Below, in pieces: positions 7,774 through 16,813 of a DNA stretch of 64,000 nucleotides (positions are counted from its first letter, which is position 1; each line of letters opens with the position of its first letter). The translations under genes were made by a program, and so were the position numbers. Origin of the DNA: Lampropedia hyalina DSM 16112 (GTDB lineage: Bacteria > Pseudomonadota > Gammaproteobacteria > Burkholderiales > Burkholderiaceae_C); the NCBI RefSeq assembly GCF_900129055.1, contig NZ_FQUZ01000012.1, forward strand, positions 24,894-88,893. Reading direction: 5' to 3'. Under the pieces are notes generated by a model. It searched no databases and had not been told where the DNA came from. It saw only the letters and a list, made by a program, of their open reading frames with translations.

Positions 7774-8931
7774 GTGAAAATCATCATCATCGGCGCGGGC
7801 ATGGGTGGCCTGACGGCGGGCATCGCGCTCCAGCGTGCTGGCCATGAGGTCGAGGTCTTCGAGAGAGTGCAGGAAATCCGGCCTGTGGGGGCGGCCATTT
7901 CGCTGTGGTCGAATGGGGTCAAGTGCCTGAACTACCTGGGGCTGGAGCAGCAGGTGGCTGCGCTGGGCGGACGCATGGATTTCATGGCCTATGTGCAAGG
8001 CCACAGCGGCAAGACGATGACGCGCTTCAGCCTGGAGCCGCTGGTGCAGCAGGTGGGGCAGCGGCCCTATCCGGTGGTGCGGGCGGCCTTGCAGGAGATG
8101 CTGCTGCAAGCCTGTGGCCGGGACAGGGTGCACCTGGGCCGGGCACTGGTGGCCATCGAGGAGCAGGGCGACGAGGTGGTGGCCGTGTTCGCCGATGGCA
8201 GCCGCGCGACGGGCGACCTGCTGATTGGTGCGGATGGCACGCACTCCATCGTGCGCAGCCATGTGCTGGAGCACCCGCCGCAACGCCGCTATGCCGGTTA
8301 TGTGAACTGGAATGGTCTGGTGCAAGCATCGGCGGACATGGCCCCGGCCGACCAGTGGACGACCTTTGTGGGCGAGGGCAAGCGCGTCTCCGTCATGCCG
8401 GTGGCGGGCGGGCGTTTCTATTTCTTCTTCGACGTGCCATTGCCGGGTGGTTTGCCGTATGAACGTGCCGATGCCCAGCGGCTTCTGCGCGGTTACTTTG
8501 ACGGCTGGGCGCAGCCGGTGCAGACCTTGATCGACCGCATCGACCCCCAGACCACCAACCGCGTGGAAATCCACGACATCGAGCCGTTCATGACCTGGAC
8601 GCGGGGGCGCGTGGCCCTGCTGGGCGATGCCGCGCACAGCACCACGCCCGACATTGGCCAGGGGGGCTGTGCGGCGATGGAAGACGCGGTGGTGCTGGCC
8701 ATGTCCTTGCAGACGCACACGCTGGGCGTGCCGGATGCACTGCGGCGTTACCAGAACCGCCGCAACCAGCGCGCGGCCGATCTGGTGCTGCGCGCGCGCA
8801 AGCGGTGCGACATCACCCACGGCAGCGATCCGGCCCTCACGCAGGCCTGGTACGACAGCCTCTGGCAGGAGGATGGCAGCGGCATCATCCGGGGAATCGT
8901 CGCCAATATCGAAGGCAATCCGCTGGGGTGA
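7774..8931 (+). CDS. hpxO: FAD-dependent urate hydroxylase
   Basis: A 385-residue class A flavoprotein monooxygenase. It has the N-terminal dinucleotide motif [10 protein letters not shown], the middle GADGTHS and the FAD-ribityl motif [29 protein letters not shown] and [14 protein letters not shown] match Klebsiella HpxO closely as I recall it. The enzyme turns urate into 5-hydroxyisourate with NADH and oxygen, in the cytosol. The HIU hydrolase, OHCU decarboxylase, allantoinase and allantoate hydrolase for later steps all lie within the next 8 kb. This is the first gene after the trpG terminator, with its own putative operator. Confidence 0.93.
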   Translation: MKIIIIGAGMGGLTAGIALQRAGHEVEVFERVQEIRPVGAAISLWSNGVKCLNYLGLEQQVAALGGRMDFMAYVQGHSGKTMTRFSLEPLVQQVGQRPYPVVRAALQEMLLQACGRDRVHLGRALVAIEEQGDEVVAVFADGSRATGDLLIGADGTHSIVRSHVLEHPPQRRYAGYVNWNGLVQASADMAPADQWTTFVGEGKRVSVMPVAGGRFYFFFDVPLPGGLPYERADAQRLLRGYFDGWAQPVQTLIDRIDPQTTNRVEIHDIEPFMTWTRGRVALLGDAAHSTTPDIGQGGCAAMEDAVVLAMSLQTHTLGVPDALRRYQNRRNQRAADLVLRARKRCDITHGSDPALTQAWYDSLWQEDGSGIIRGIVANIEGNPLG

Positions 8932-9060
8932 CAGGGATGGGCGGGCGTTGCAGGTGTGCTGTTTTTTGCAACGGATGATGAAAATATCTCTGATGGACTG
9001 CAACATGGAAACCCCCTACAGTGAACGCCAGAACCCACTGAACCAGAGCCTGGAGCGACC

Positions 9061-10134
9061 ATGAACATGCCATCCACTACCGCCACGATCATCCCGATGA
9101 AACGCGCCGCCACACTGCCGCCGCACTGCACCTTCGAGCCGGAGGACTGGCGGCGGCTGGCCCGGCACTGGTATCCGGTGGCCCTGGCCAGCGAGGTGGG
9201 CGAGGCTCCCTGCAAGCTCACGCTGCTTGACGAGAATCTGGTGGCCTACCGCAGCCACGGCACGCTGGTGGTGGCGCGGGATGTCTGTCCGCACCGGGGC
9301 GTGCCGCTGACGATGGGCCACCACGATGGCGAAGGCGTGGTCTGCCCCTACCACGGCCTGCGCTTCGGGGCGGGTGGACGCTGCAACCGCATTCCCGCCA
9401 GCCCGCACCAGCCGATTCCGGCCAAGCTGCACCTGATGACCTTTCCGGCGGTGGAACGCTATGGGCTGGTGTGGACTTGCCTCGACCCGCAGGAAGGGGC
9501 CGATGCGCCGCAGATTCCAAACCTGCCGCACTGGGATGACCCGGATTTCGTGCAGGTGGTCTGCCAGCCTTTCGACATTGCCGGTTTTGCCGGGCGGCAG
9601 ATCGAGGGTTTTCTGGACGTGGCGCACTTTGCCTGGGTGCATACCGAGACCTTTGCCGATCCCGACAACCAGGAAGTGCCCGATTACCGCACCCACGAAA
9701 CGCCCACCGGCTTCGTTGCCGACTACTACAGCAGCATGTCCAACTACGCCAAGGACGCGGGCATCCCCGAGCCGGAGGGTTTTGTCTGGCTGCGCCACTT
9801 CGAGGCGCATCTGCCGTTCACGGCCACGCTGACCATCCATTTCCCCGATGACCGGCGGCAGGTCATCATGAATGCCGCCTCGCCCGTGTCGGCACGCAAG
9901 ACCCGGCTGTTCGTGCCGATTGTGCGCAACGTGAACAAGCACATTCCAGCCGGGGAGATCCAGGCGTTCAACCGGCGCGTGTTCGATGAAGACCGCATCA
10001 TGGTGGAGGCCCAGAAGCCCGAACGCCTGCCACTCGATCTGACGCTGGAAGCGCACATTCCGGCCGACCGCAGCTCCATTGCCTATCGGCGCGGCCTTCA
10101 GCGCATGGGTTTTGGCGATTTCTTTCTGGTCTGA
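9061..10134 (+). CDS. hpxD: Rieske non-heme iron oxygenase, probable hypoxanthine oxidase component
   Basis: A 357-residue Rieske oxygenase alpha subunit. The [2Fe-2S] ligands are C76-P-H78 and C95-PY-H98. The mononuclear iron site is in FLDVAHFAWVHTETF. A GGAG ribosome-binding site precedes the ATG. In Klebsiella, HpxD and the reductase HpxE are reported to be needed for hypoxanthine to xanthine conversion. Here a matching reductase gene follows 16 bases downstream, inside a urate/allantoin gene set, which supports the same role. A demethylase-type substrate is the alternative from family similarity alone. Confidence 0.82.
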   Translation: MNMPSTTATIIPMKRAATLPPHCTFEPEDWRRLARHWYPVALASEVGEAPCKLTLLDENLVAYRSHGTLVVARDVCPHRGVPLTMGHHDGEGVVCPYHGLRFGAGGRCNRIPASPHQPIPAKLHLMTFPAVERYGLVWTCLDPQEGADAPQIPNLPHWDDPDFVQVVCQPFDIAGFAGRQIEGFLDVAHFAWVHTETFADPDNQEVPDYRTHETPTGFVADYYSSMSNYAKDAGIPEPEGFVWLRHFEAHLPFTATLTIHFPDDRRQVIMNAASPVSARKTRLFVPIVRNVNKHIPAGEIQAFNRRVFDEDRIMVEAQKPERLPLDLTLEAHIPADRSSIAYRRGLQRMGFGDFFLV

Positions 10135-10150
10135 AAGGAGGGTGCTTCAG

Positions 10151-11140
10151 ATGACTCCCACATTGGCTCACATGGATGTCGTGGTCGATGCCCTGATCGC
10201 CCAGGGACAGGGCAATCTGGCCGTGCGGCTGGTGGCCGCCGAAGGCCAGCCGGCATTGCCTTCTTTCGAGGCCGGGGCGCACATCGATCTGCACCTTCCC
10301 GGTGCATTGGTGCGCCAGTATTCGATTGCCAGTGCGCCAGAACAGCGCAGCCACTACCTGCTGTGCGTGCGCCGCGAGGCCGCATCGCGTGGTGGCTCTG
10401 CGTATGTGCACGAGCGTCTGCGCGTGGGCGAGAGGTTGCGCATCGGCACGCCGCGCAACCTGTTTCGGCTGCACACGGCGCGGCACAGCATTCTGCTGGC
10501 AGGCGGCATTGGCATCACGCCGCTGCTGAGCATGGCGCAGGGGCTGGATGCGGCAGGCCAGTCCTTCGAGCTGCACTACTATGTGCGCCACCGCCGCGAT
10601 GCCGCCTTCGCCCGGCAACTGCAAAAAGGCTTTCGCCACGGCACGGTGCATCTGCATTGCAGCGCGGAAGGCGACAGTGCCCGCCACGGCCTGCCGCAAA
10701 GCCTGCACACACCGGATGTCGCCAGCCACATCTACACCTGTGGTTCGCACGGCTTCATGGCGCATGTGCAGGAGACGGCGCAACGCCAGGGCTGGCCTGC
10801 CGCCCAGTTGCACCAGGAGGCCTTTGCCCCGGCCCCAGCCAGCGAACCGGCAGGCGGGGCGCAACAGGAGCAGGCGTTCGAGGTGGAGCTGGGTTCCAGC
10901 GGGCAGGTGTACACGATTCCCGTCGGGCGCAGCATTGCTGCCGTGCTGCTGGATGCCGGGGTACCGGTGCCGCTGTCCTGCGAAATGGGCATTTGCGGAG
11001 CCTGCCTGACCCCGGTGACAGCAGGCCAGCCCGACCACCGCGACAGCGTGCAGAGCGAGGCCGAGAAGGCCGCCGCCGTGCCCTGCATGGCACTGTGCTG
11101 CTCGCGCAGCCATTCGCCCCGGCTGGTGCTGGGCCTGTGA
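10151..11140 (+). CDS. hpxE: Ferredoxin-NAD(P) reductase, partner of HpxD
   Basis: A 329-residue phthalate-dioxygenase-reductase type protein. The order is an FMN/flavin-binding barrel with RQYSIAS, a nucleotide-binding region with LLAGGIGITPLLSMA, and a C-terminal plant-type [2Fe-2S] ferredoxin with CEMGICGAC plus a distant cysteine. The start chosen is the ATG at 10151, just after an AAAGGAGG sequence; the frame upstream overlaps hpxD. It would pass electrons from NAD(P)H to the Rieske centre of HpxD. The two genes form an operon. Confidence 0.85.
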   Translation: MTPTLAHMDVVVDALIAQGQGNLAVRLVAAEGQPALPSFEAGAHIDLHLPGALVRQYSIASAPEQRSHYLLCVRREAASRGGSAYVHERLRVGERLRIGTPRNLFRLHTARHSILLAGGIGITPLLSMAQGLDAAGQSFELHYYVRHRRDAAFARQLQKGFRHGTVHLHCSAEGDSARHGLPQSLHTPDVASHIYTCGSHGFMAHVQETAQRQGWPAAQLHQEAFAPAPASEPAGGAQQEQAFEVELGSSGQVYTIPVGRSIAAVLLDAGVPVPLSCEMGICGACLTPVTAGQPDHRDSVQSEAEKAAAVPCMALCCSRSHSPRLVLGL

Positions 11141-11169
11141 GCCGCAGACCTTTGTTGCAGAGCAGGGGG

Positions 11170-11520
11170 TTACGACCCCCGGTAGGTGGAATAGGCCCAG
11201 GGGCTGACCAGCAGCGGCACATGGTAGTGCTGCTCGGGCTGCGCAATGCCGAAGTCCAGCCGCACCGTGTCCAGGAACGGTGGCGCGTCCTGTGGTGTGC
11301 CCTGTGACCGGAAGTAGGCGGCCACCTCGAATGCCAGTTGGTAACAGCCTGCCTGCAACTGCCCGTCCTCGAACAGTGGCCGGTCGGTGCGGCCGTCGCC
11401 ATTGAGCACATACCGGCCCAGCAGCGTGGCAGTGCCTGCATTGGTGCGGTACAGGGCCACGGCCATGCCTGCGGCAGGGCGGCCATTGGCGGTGTCCAGA
11501 ACGTGTGTGCTCAATCCCAT
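11170..11520 (-). CDS. 5-hydroxyisourate hydrolase
   Basis: A 116-residue transthyretin-like protein with both family signatures: N-terminal LSTHVLDTANGRPA and the C-terminal YRGS tetrapeptide. It hydrolyses 5-hydroxyisourate, made by HpxO, to OHCU. The length is normal and the start is the ATG giving MGLSTHVLDT. It is transcribed away from the GntR regulator, and the 140-base gap between them holds a putative operator. A GGGGG/CCCCC inverted repeat spans its stop codon and may end transcription from both hpxE and this gene. Confidence 0.95.
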   Translation of the reverse strand: MGLSTHVLDTANGRPAAGMAVALYRTNAGTATLLGRYVLNGDGRTDRPLFEDGQLQAGCYQLAFEVAAYFRSQGTPQDAPPFLDTVRLDFGIAQPEQHYHVPLLVSPWAYSTYRGS

Positions 11521-11626
11521 GAGAGGGCCTTTCGTGGTGCGTGGCAGTGACGGGGGTGTGTACTGGCGCAGCAGTATCCGTGCCAGGGCGGCACGGCAAT
11601 TGCTTGCAGGAAGGTTGCGGGAAAAG

Positions 11627-11634
11627 TGTATACA
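11627..11634. promoter_or_regulatory. Perfect palindrome TGTATACA between HIU hydrolase and GntR gene
   Basis: TGTATACA, set between A-rich and T-rich flanks, lies in the divergent promoter region, 29 bases before the GntR start. It is the same family of site as those at 7666, 16703 and 24501 and is a natural autoregulatory operator for the GntR protein. Confidence 0.55.
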
Positions 11635-11662
11635 TTTTTTCCAGAAACCCCCGACCGAGCCA

Positions 11663-12358
11663 ATGCCCCCCATGCCGACTTCTCCCCTGCACACTTCCTC
11701 GACCAGTGCCATCGTCCTCTCGCTGACGCAAGCGATTGTGGAGCACCGCCTGCTGCCCGGCACCAAGCTCACCGAGCAGAAGCTGGGGGCCGAGTTCGGC
11801 GTGTCGCGCACGCTGGTGCGGCAGGCCCTGCTGCAACTGGCGCAACAGAAGCTGGTGACGCTGGAGCCTGCACGCGGGGCCTTCGTGGCCAGCCCTTCGG
11901 TGCAGGAGGCGCGCGAGGTGTTTGCCGTGCGCCGCATGCTGGAGGTGGAGATGGTGCGCCAGTTCGCCCGGCAGGTCACGGCCACGCAGCTTCGCGCCCT
12001 GCGCCAGCACGTCAGGCGTGAACAGGCGGCCGTGCAGCAGCACAACATCCACGGGCGCACCGAGCTGCTGGGCGACTTTCATGTGCGCATGGCCGAGTTG
12101 ATGGGCAACCAGGTGCTGGCGCAGATGCTGGGCGAGCTGATTTCGCGTTGCGACCTCATCACGCTGATGTACCAGAGCAGCAGTGCCGCCGCCCATTCGC
12201 ACGACGAGCACGCGCAGATCGTGCAGGCTCTGGCCGCACGCGATGCCGAACGCGCCGCGCAGCTCACGCACGATCACCTGCTCCATGTGGAAGCCAATCT
12301 CGGTCTGGAGCTGCCCCGCCGTTCCCGCAAGACCCGCCACACCCCCGCCCAGCCATGA
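11663..12358 (+). CDS. GntR-family (FadR subfamily) regulator of purine catabolism
   Basis: A 231-residue regulator. The N-terminal winged helix has IVLSLTQAIVEHRLLPG, EFGVSRTLVRQAL and GAFVASPS; the C-terminal all-helical FCD ligand domain follows. The start is the ATG at 11663, with a second ATG at 11672 equally possible. The stop overlaps the puuE start (ATGA), so regulator and pathway genes are co-translated. It resembles Klebsiella HpxS in role and position. The ligand is not known from sequence; the TGTATACA site ahead of it suggests autoregulation. Confidence 0.88.
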   Translation: MPPMPTSPLHTSSTSAIVLSLTQAIVEHRLLPGTKLTEQKLGAEFGVSRTLVRQALLQLAQQKLVTLEPARGAFVASPSVQEAREVFAVRRMLEVEMVRQFARQVTATQLRALRQHVRREQAAVQQHNIHGRTELLGDFHVRMAELMGNQVLAQMLGELISRCDLITLMYQSSSAAAHSHDEHAQIVQALAARDAERAAQLTHDHLLHVEANLGLELPRRSRKTRHTPAQP

Positions 12359-13305
12359 ACCACCTCTACCGCGCCACCGACCCCTATCCCCGTGACCTGA
12401 TCGGCCATGGCCGTCACCCGCCGCAGGCGCAGTGGCCGGGGCAGGCCCGCATTGCCGTGCAGTTCGTCCTCAACTACGAGGAAGGCGGCGAGAGTGCCAC
12501 CCTGCATGGCGATGCCGGCTCCGAGCAGTTTCTCTCCGAGATGTTCAACCCGCCCAGCTACCCGCAGCGGCACCTGAGCATGGAATCCATCTACGAATAC
12601 GGCGCGCGGGTGGGCGTGTGGCGCATTCTGCGCGAGTTCGAGCGACGCGGCCTGCCGCTGACCGTGTTCGGTGTCGGCATGGCCCTGCAACGCCACCCCG
12701 AAGTGGCGCAGGCGTGTGTGGAGCTGGGCCATGAAATTGCCTGCCACGGCTGGCGTTGGATTCAGTACCAGACGCTGGACGAGGCCACCGAGCGCGAGCA
12801 TTTCCGGCTGGGTATGCAGGCCATCGAGCGGCTCACCGGCCAGCGGCCACTGGGCTGGTACACCGGGCGCGACAGCCCCAACACCCGGCGCATCGTGGTG
12901 GACGATGGCGGCCTCGAATACGACAGCGACTACTACGGCGACGACCTGCCGTTCTGGATGCAGGTGGCACGCAGCGATGGCCAGACCGTGCCGCATCTGA
13001 TCGTGCCCTACACGCTGGATACCAACGACATGCGTTTTGCACTGCCGCAGGGCTTTGCCCAGGCCGAGGATTTTTTCTGCTACCTGCGCGACAGCTTCGA
13101 CGCGCTGTATGCCGAAGGGGCCGAAACCCCGCGCATGCTCAGCATCGGCATGCACTGCCGCCTGCTGGGGCGGCCGGGGCGCATCGTGGCCTTGCAGAAG
13201 TTTCTCGACCATCTGGCCCGGCACGACCGCGTCTGGGTGTGCCGCCGCATCGACATTGCCCACCACTGGAAAACCGTGCATCCCTATCAGGAACCCGCCC
13301 CATGA
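12355..13305 (+). CDS. puuE: Allantoinase PuuE (polysaccharide deacetylase fold)
   Basis: A 316-residue NodB-like protein with the PuuE pattern: YPRDLIGHGRHPP, a long FVLNYEEGGE segment, HPEVAQACVELGHEIACHG, WYTGRDSPNTRR and MHCRLLGRPGR. PuuE is a metal-independent allantoinase unrelated to the amidohydrolase AllB, and it opens allantoin to allantoate. It overlaps the GntR gene upstream and the fused uraD-allC gene downstream by ATGA at both ends, a tight operon. Family assignment is strong. Confidence 0.93.
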   Translation: MNHLYRATDPYPRDLIGHGRHPPQAQWPGQARIAVQFVLNYEEGGESATLHGDAGSEQFLSEMFNPPSYPQRHLSMESIYEYGARVGVWRILREFERRGLPLTVFGVGMALQRHPEVAQACVELGHEIACHGWRWIQYQTLDEATEREHFRLGMQAIERLTGQRPLGWYTGRDSPNTRRIVVDDGGLEYDSDYYGDDLPFWMQVARSDGQTVPHLIVPYTLDTNDMRFALPQGFAQAEDFFCYLRDSFDALYAEGAETPRMLSIGMHCRLLGRPGRIVALQKFLDHLARHDRVWVCRRIDIAHHWKTVHPYQEPAP

Positions 13306-15101
13306 CGACCTCTCCTTCCCGCTCCGTCCTGACCCTGTCGCAACTCAACACCGCCACCCTGCCGCAGGCCGTGCAGATGCTGGGTGGCATTTACGAGCAT
13401 TCCCCCTGGGTGGGCGAACGCGCCCTGTCGGCCCGCCCGTTCCGCACGCTGGCACAGCTCAAGTACACGCTGGCGCAGACCGTGGAGCAGGCCGGGCGGG
13501 ATGAGCAACTGGCACTCATCCGCGCCCACCCGGAACTGGCGGGGAAGGCCATGCAGGAGCACAGCCTGACCGCCGAATCCAGCCACGAACAGGGCAGGGC
13601 GGGCCTGACGCAATGCACACCCGCAGAGCTGGCCCTGATTCGGCAACTGAACGCCGACTATTCGCACCGCTTCGGCTTTCCGTTTGTGCTGGCCGTGCGC
13701 GGGCCGCGTGGCACGGGGCTGTCACGGCAGGCCATCATCGGGACATTCCAGCGGCGGTTGCAGCATCCGCCGGAGTTCGAGCGTGCCGAAGCCCTGCGCA
13801 ACATCCACCGCATTGCCGAAATCCGCCTGAATGAGCGGTTCGGCTGGGAGCCGCTGCTGGGCAACCGCTGCTGGGACGCGCTGGAGTTGCTGGCGCAGTT
13901 CACCGACGCACCCTGTGCCGACACCGGCCCACTCACCGTCACCTACCTGACCGATGCACACCGCGCCTGCGCCCGCCAGATTGCACAGCAGATGCGCGAC
14001 AGTGGCTTCGACCAGGTGCAAATCGATGCCGTGGGCAATGTGGTGGGCCGCTACCTCAGCCCCGATGCCCATGCCCGCACCCTGCTGACCGGCTCCCACT
14101 ACGACACCGTGCGCAACGGGGGCAAGTACGACGGGCGGCTGGGCATATGCATTCCCATCACCTGGGTGGCGGAACTGGCGCGGCAGGGCCAACGCCTGCC
14201 CTTTCATCTGGAAGTCGTGGCGTTCTCGGAGGAGGAAGGCCAGCGTTACCGGGCCACCTTCATCGGCTCCAGCGCGCTGGCCGGGCGTTTTCAGCCCGAC
14301 TGGCTGGACTTGCAGGATGCCGATGGCATTCCCCTGCGCCAGGCCATGCAGCAGGCCGGGCTGAACCCCGATGCGATTGCCAGCCTGCGGCGCGACCCGG
14401 CGCAGTATCTGGGCTATGTGGAAATCCACATCGAACAAGGCCCGGTGCTGGGCGAACTGAACCTGCCGCTGGGCGTGGTCAGCTCCATCAACGGCAGCGC
14501 GCGCTTTGTGGGCACAGTCACCGGCATGGCCAGCCATGCGGGCACCACGCCCATGAACCGCCGCCACGATGCCGCCACCGCCGTGGCCGAACTCATGGTC
14601 TATCTGGAGCAACGTGCCGCAGAGGATTGCGACTCGGTCGCCACCGTCGGCATGCTGCATGTGCCCGATGGCTCGCCCAACGTCATTGCTGCGCAGTGCC
14701 GCTTCACGCTGGACGTGCGCGCTCCCCACGATGCCCAGCGCGATGCCCTGGTGGCGGACATCACGGCGCAACTGGCCCGCATTGCCCACCAGCGCGGCGT
14801 GGGCTACACGCTGGAAGAAACCCTGCGTGCGTCGGCTGCGCCCAGCGCGCCCGACTGGCAGCACCGCTGGGAACGTGCCGTGGCCCACCTGGGCCTGCCC
14901 GCACACACCCTGCCCAGCGGGGCCGGGCACGATGCCATGATGCTGCACACCATCCTGCCCCAGGCCATGCTGTTCGTGCGCGGCGAGAACGCGGGCATCA
15001 GCCACAACCCGCTGGAGAGCAGCACCAGCGACGACATGCAATTGGCCATCGATGCCTTCGCCCGGCTGCTGGCCGAACTGGCCGCTGAGTGCCATGCCTG
15101 A
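13302..15101 (+). CDS. Bifunctional OHCU decarboxylase / allantoate amidohydrolase
   Basis: A 599-residue fusion. Residues 1 to about 180 are UraD: IYEHSPWV near 31, IRAHPELAGKA at 73-83 with the catalytic HPE, and GFPFVLAVRG. From about 210 an M20-type allantoate amidohydrolase follows: metal site GSHYDTVRNGGKYDGRLG, EEEGQRY, the ASHAGTTPM dimer-domain motif, and GAGHDAMM near the end. The first half makes S-allantoin from OHCU; the second takes allantoate to ureidoglycine/ureidoglycolate with ammonia release. The allantoinase step between them is the overlapping puuE. The start is the ATG at 13302 (ATGA overlap); the longer frame upstream is puuE shadow. Confidence 0.92.
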   Translation: MTTSPSRSVLTLSQLNTATLPQAVQMLGGIYEHSPWVGERALSARPFRTLAQLKYTLAQTVEQAGRDEQLALIRAHPELAGKAMQEHSLTAESSHEQGRAGLTQCTPAELALIRQLNADYSHRFGFPFVLAVRGPRGTGLSRQAIIGTFQRRLQHPPEFERAEALRNIHRIAEIRLNERFGWEPLLGNRCWDALELLAQFTDAPCADTGPLTVTYLTDAHRACARQIAQQMRDSGFDQVQIDAVGNVVGRYLSPDAHARTLLTGSHYDTVRNGGKYDGRLGICIPITWVAELARQGQRLPFHLEVVAFSEEEGQRYRATFIGSSALAGRFQPDWLDLQDADGIPLRQAMQQAGLNPDAIASLRRDPAQYLGYVEIHIEQGPVLGELNLPLGVVSSINGSARFVGTVTGMASHAGTTPMNRRHDAATAVAELMVYLEQRAAEDCDSVATVGMLHVPDGSPNVIAAQCRFTLDVRAPHDAQRDALVADITAQLARIAHQRGVGYTLEETLRASAAPSAPDWQHRWERAVAHLGLPAHTLPSGAGHDAMMLHTILPQAMLFVRGENAGISHNPLESSTSDDMQLAIDAFARLLAELAAECHA

Positions 15102-15130
15102 CCTTGACCCACCGACACCCCCACCACGCC

Positions 15131-16411
15131 ATGACCCTTCCACAGCCTACCGCCCCCGATCTTCACGCACGGCTCGATGCCTGGGTGGATGCCCATTTCG
15201 ACGAAGAAATCGCCTTCTTGCAGCAACTCATCCGCGTGCCCACCGATACCCCGCCCGGTGACAATGCGCCCCATGCCGAGAAAACCGCCGCATTGCTGGC
15301 GCAATGGGGGCTGGAGGCCCAGCCACTGCCCGTGCCGCCGCCCATCGTGCGGGCCGGTGGCATGCAGTCCATCACCAACCTCATCGTGCGCCGGGCATAC
15401 GGCCAGCCGGGAGCCGATGGCCAGGCGCATCCGGTGATCGCGCTGAACGCGCATGGCGACGTGGTTCCGCCCGGCGAAGGCTGGACGCACGACCCCTATG
15501 GCGGCGAATGCGTGGGTGGCCGCATCTATGGCCGCGCGGCGGCAGTCAGCAAAAGCGACTTTGCCACCTACACGTTTGCCCTGCGCGCGCTCGAAGCCGT
15601 GGCCCGTCCCGGCCGGGGCCAACTGGAACTGCACTTCACCTACGACGAGGAATTCGGCGGGGAACTGGGGCCGGGCTGGCTGCTGCAACAGGGCCACACC
15701 CGCCCCGACTGGCTTGTGGCCGCAGGCTTTGCCCACGAAGTCGTCACCGCCCACAATGGCTGCCTGCAACTGGAAGTGACCGTGCACGGCAAGATGGCGC
15801 ACGCGGCCATTCCCGACACGGGCGTGGACGCACTGCAAGCCGCCCACCGGCTGCTGGCGCAGTTGTACGCACAGAACGCGCAGTACCGCGCCATTCGTTC
15901 CGAGGTGGACGGCATCGGCCACCCCTACCTGAATGTGGGCCGCATCGAAGGCGGCACCCACACCAACGTCGTGCCCGGCAAGGTGGTGTTCCGGCTGGAT
16001 CGCCGCATGATTCCCGAGGAAGACCCCACAACCGTCGAAGCCGACATTCGTGGCCTCATCACCGCCACCGCTGCCAGCATTCCCGGCGTGACGGTGGACA
16101 TCCAACGCCTGCTGCTGGCCAGGGCCATGCGCCCCCTGCCGGGCAGTCAGCCGCTGGTCGAAGCCATCCAGCGGCATGGGCAGGAGCTGCTGGGCCATCC
16201 GGTTGCGGCACGCGGCACACCGCTGTACACCGACGTGCGCCTGTATGCCGAGCAGGGCATTCCGGGCGTGATCTACGGAGCCGGCCCGCGCACCGTGCTG
16301 GAGTCGAATGCCAAGCGGGCCGACGAGCATCTGGAACTGCAAGACCTGCGCAATGCCACCAAGGTGGTGGCGCGGGTGCTGGCCGATCTGTTCCAGACCC
16401 TGCCGGGCTGA
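15131..16411 (+). CDS. M20-family hydrolase (ArgE/DapE-like)
   Basis: A 426-residue zinc-dependent amidohydrolase. ALNAHGDVVPPGEGWTHDPYGG carries the first metal histidine and aspartate, and YDEEFGGELGPGW the catalytic and metal glutamates. The dimerisation domain includes MAHAAIPDTGVDAL. The region usually reading GRGASDMKGG is GRAAAVSKSDFATY here. It starts 29 bases after the uraD-allC stop if the ATG at 15131 is used; an in-frame start at 15089 would overlap. Position suggests a step in ureide breakdown or release of an N-carbamoyl compound. The substrate is unknown. Confidence 0.85.
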   Translation: MTLPQPTAPDLHARLDAWVDAHFDEEIAFLQQLIRVPTDTPPGDNAPHAEKTAALLAQWGLEAQPLPVPPPIVRAGGMQSITNLIVRRAYGQPGADGQAHPVIALNAHGDVVPPGEGWTHDPYGGECVGGRIYGRAAAVSKSDFATYTFALRALEAVARPGRGQLELHFTYDEEFGGELGPGWLLQQGHTRPDWLVAAGFAHEVVTAHNGCLQLEVTVHGKMAHAAIPDTGVDALQAAHRLLAQLYAQNAQYRAIRSEVDGIGHPYLNVGRIEGGTHTNVVPGKVVFRLDRRMIPEEDPTTVEADIRGLITATAASIPGVTVDIQRLLLARAMRPLPGSQPLVEAIQRHGQELLGHPVAARGTPLYTDVRLYAEQGIPGVIYGAGPRTVLESNAKRADEHLELQDLRNATKVVARVLADLFQTLPG

Positions 16412-16455
16412 TCGCCAGACCCTAGCCCTGCACCAGCCATGTGCGTGGGTGCAGA

Positions 16456-16482
16456 CATGGCGCACGCCAACTGTGCGCCATG
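16456..16482. terminator. Hairpin after the allantoin operon
   Basis: A perfect 10-bp stem CATGGCGCAC / GTGCGCCATG with a 7-base loop lies 45 bases after the M20 gene. There is no T tract, so termination is inferred from position only. Confidence 0.4.
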
Positions 16483-16495
16483 CCCTGCCGGTGCA

Positions 16496-16535
16496 CACTG
16501 GCGCGAGGGTGAATCTGATTGATGACACGCCCTGG
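16496..16535. repeat. Short dispersed intergenic repeat, copy 1
   Basis: CACTGGCGCGAGGGTGAATC followed by TGATTGATGACACGCCCTGG. A near-identical copy lies at 24536-24576. Fragments with GATGACACGCCC or its complement occur near 26387 and 60095. Confidence 0.6.
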
Positions 16536-16538
16536 TCC

Positions 16539-16690
16539 GAATGCCGCTTACTGAACGCCGTCATTCCGGCGAAGGCCGGAATCCAGTGACGACATGGAGA
16601 AAAAACACGTTCGTTTTTCTTGGCTTGCTTTGTCACTGGATTCCGGGTCAAGCCCGGAATGACGGGAAACAGGCTTAAGTAAGTGCCATT
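16539..16690. repeat. Dispersed ~150-bp intergenic repeat, copy A (empty site)
   Basis: This unit begins GAATGCCGCTTA and contains CGTCATTCCGGCGAAGGCC, AATCCAGTGACGACATGGAG, TTTGTCACTGGATT and AAGCCCGGAATGACGGG. It ends AGGCTTAAGTAAGTGCCATT. The two halves are partly self-complementary. A nearly identical copy at 32258-32399 is split after TTAA by a miniature element; a diverged copy lies at 35957-36064. Confidence 0.8.
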
Positions 16691-16702
16691 CACCCTAGTG
16701 CA

Positions 16703-16720
16703 GATTGCATACAATTTTTC
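16703..16720. promoter_or_regulatory. Putative purine-regulon operator upstream of the ABC importer
   Basis: GATTGCATACAATTTTTC is the reverse complement of the hpxO site over the 12 bases TTGTATGCAATC. It lies 94 bases before the ABC binding-protein gene, the same distance as at hpxO. Confidence 0.6.
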
Positions 16721-16813
16721 CATGCTGCACCGCACATTCCAGCAAAACAGGCATTGATTTTGCGTAGGGAGAGAAAGCATCCGCTTTCCCCTGACCCACC
16801 AAGGAGTCTCTCT

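Larger units (their letters stand above)
16412..16813. other. Repeat-bearing intergenic stretch before the ABC importer
   Basis: No gene. It holds, in order, a hairpin at 16456-16482, a short dispersed repeat (16496-16535), a roughly 150-bp dispersed repeat (16539-16690), the putative operator at 16703-16720, and the AAGGAG site at 16801 for the ABC gene. Each is listed separately. Confidence 0.7.

Noticed and set aside
9998..12340. Open minus-strand frame of 780 codons
   Set aside because: Shadow of hpxE and the GntR gene on the other strand; the real minus-strand gene here is the short HIU hydrolase in a different frame.
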